Below the pieces are notes generated by a model. It was not told the origin of the DNA. It did no database searches and saw only the letters and a program-made list of their open reading frames with translations. 64,000 bases of DNA, from the NCBI GenBank assembly GCA_034434835.1, contig DAOTXX010000099.1, forward strand, positions 1 to 64,000, given 5' to 3'. This DNA comes from JBGLNJ01 sp034434835. GTDB taxonomy: Bacteria; Chloroflexota; Anaerolineae; Fen-1058. The position numbers and the translations under genes are program-made. Of the stretch, positions 62,839 through 64,000 are shown piece after piece (within the stretch, counting starts at the first letter, position 1; every line of letters begins with the position of its first letter).

Positions 62839-63943
62839 ATGGAAGAGCTGGAGCCGAACCTGATCGAAATGCAGGAAAAAATCTCGGGCATCCTGGTGCG
62901 CCTTTGACATCGCAGGAAAACAAAAGCGGGTGGAGGAGCTGGAGCGTCTTTCGTCGTCGCCGGATTTTTGGAACGACCCCAAGACCGCTCAGGCGACGAT
63001 GCGCGAGTTGGATTCTCTCCGCAGCCAGGTGGAAGGCTGGCTAGCCCTGCACAAGCAGGTGCGTGATGCCAGCGAATTGCTCGACCTGGCGAGGGCTGAA
63101 GGCGACGAGACAGTGGGGGCCGAAGTCGCCGCCGAAGTTGAGCGGCTGGCAAAAGACCTTGAACACCGGGAATTCGAGCTGCTGCTCGCCGGCCCCCATG
63201 ATCGGGATGGCGCGATCCTGGCGGTCCACGCTGGCGCGGGCGGCACAGATGCTTCCGATTGGGCGCAGATGCTGTTGCGCATGTATCTGCGCTGGGCCGA
63301 GGGGCACGGCTTCAAGACAGACATCATTGACCAGATGGACGGCGAAGAAGCCGGCATCAAAAACGCGACGGTCACGGTGGATGGCGAGTATGCCTATGGC
63401 TACCTGCGCGCCGAGCGCGGCGTCCATCGGCTGGTGCGCCTTTCGCCGTTCGACGCAGCGCATCGCCGCCATACCTCCTTTGCGCTGGTCGAGGTCTGGC
63501 CGCAGATCGGCGAAGACAGCGAAGTCGTCATCCGTCCGACGGACCTGGAGATCGAAACCTTTCGGTCGTCTTCGGCGGGCGGGCAGCACATGCAAAAGAA
63601 CGAGACCGCCGTTCGCATCAAGCACCTGCCGACGGGCATCGTCGTTTCATGCCAGAATGAGCGCAGCCAGACGCAAAACCGCGAAAACGCCATGAAGGTT
63701 CTGCGCGCCAGACTCGCCGAACTCGAAGAGCAAAAGCGGCGCGAGCAGATCGCAGAACTCAAAGGCGAGCACGTCAAAGCCGAATGGGGCAGCCAGATCC
63801 GCTCCTACGTATTGCATCCCTACCAGATGGTCAAAGACCATCGCACCGAGCACGAGACCGGCAACACCGCCGCCGTGTTGGACGGGCGGCTGGATGAGTT
63901 CATGCAAGCGTACCTGCGATCCACCGTTGGTCAGCCAGCCTGA
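62839..63943 (+). CDS. prfB: Peptide chain release factor 2, with programmed +1 frameshift
   Basis: RF2 releases peptides at UGA and UAA. The first frame (ATG 62,839, GGAG 9 nt upstream) ends after 22 codons at an in-frame TGA (62,905-62,907) in CGC-CTT-TGA-C. A +1 slip on CTT-T continues the chain in the other frame from GAC (62,906) for 345 residues, giving a 367-residue RF2. The slip site CTTTGAC is that of E. coli prfB, and GGTG 3 nt upstream could act as the SD-like stimulator. Stop recognition SPF (VRLSPFDAAHRRHTSF) and the catalytic GGQ (SSAGGQHMQKNETAVR) are present. The site makes RF2 autoregulated. Confidence 0.96.
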
Positions 63944-63976
63944 CGTTCAGACCTCGGAGGTCTTTTGGAGTAACCT

Positions 63977-64000
63977 ATGAGCGCCCAAGAACCTGCTGAC
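63977..64000 (+). CDS. Start of a further gene, truncated by the window edge
   Basis: An ATG follows GGAG with 6 nt spacing, 33 bp after prfB. Only eight codons (MSAQEPAD) are visible, so no family can be named. lysS often follows prfB in bacteria, but nothing here tests that. Confidence 0.4.

Noticed and set aside
62719..63943. prfB appears to be broken by an in-frame stop near its start
   Set aside because: The break is CTT-TGA-C, the known programmed +1 frameshift of RF2; both frames join into a normal 367-residue protein.

Overview
The window looks like a chromosomal segment of a member of the Chloroflexota (Anaerolineae-like), probably from a metagenome assembly. This is inferred from several things seen together: GC of roughly 60 percent by eye, a tRNA-Trp T-box before a complete trpEGDCFBA operon, very large secreted proteins with YLP(L/I) motifs, PTPS-related multi-membrane proteins, TTG and GTG starts, and dense families of short palindromic and heptanucleotide repeats. 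No single marker proves the phylum.

Layout. 1-8.75 kb (minus strand) is an aromatic amino acid block. Chorismate mutase aroH sits behind its own promoter and an attenuator that includes a Tyr/Phe-rich leader peptide. The trp operon sits behind a tRNA-Trp T-box. 8.8-10.3 kb holds a truncated histidine kinase remnant and repeat debris. 10.3-27.5 kb (plus) is a single 5544-residue secreted or surface multidomain protein followed by a small secreted protein. 27.8-34.6 kb carries an SBBP-repeat secreted protein, an RraA/aldolase-like protein, ComM, ferritin and a DinB-like protein. 34.6-37.4 kb is a corrinoid-activation pair (RACo-like ferredoxin/ASKHA protein and a MetH-activation-like protein) bracketed by a 126-bp perfect inverted repeat. 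37.6-40.7 kb is a translationally coupled signalling operon: receiver-MinD/CpaE ATPase, sirtuin, GAF histidine kinase. 40.7-46.0 kb holds a zinc dehydrogenase, a B3/B4-domain protein, secDF, tRNA-Gly and a CBS-ACT protein. 46.1-61.8 kb (minus) is an envelope and lipid region: sugar aminotransferase, secreted lectin-like protein, nucleotide-sugar epimerase, two giant PTPS-related membrane proteins, GT2, methyltransferase, NERD-like membrane protein, fabF and plsX. 61.9-64 kb holds a Lon N-terminal-domain protein, tRNA-Leu and prfB with its programmed +1 frameshift.

Working together: chorismate is the branch point. TrpE/TrpG are controlled by charging of tRNA-Trp through the T-box. AroH, which sends chorismate toward Phe and Tyr, appears to be controlled by translation of a leader peptide carrying an uninterrupted run of seven Tyr and Phe codons. 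Both arms of the pathway therefore have attenuation systems with different sensors, 0.8 kb apart at the nearest gene ends.

The second theme is repeats. At least ten arrays with a 7-nt period but different consensus words lie in intergenic gaps and inside coding sequence (trpF, trpC and PTPS protein ends, for example). Several MITE-like palindromes occur as pairs, and two palindromes are inserted in frame inside genes.
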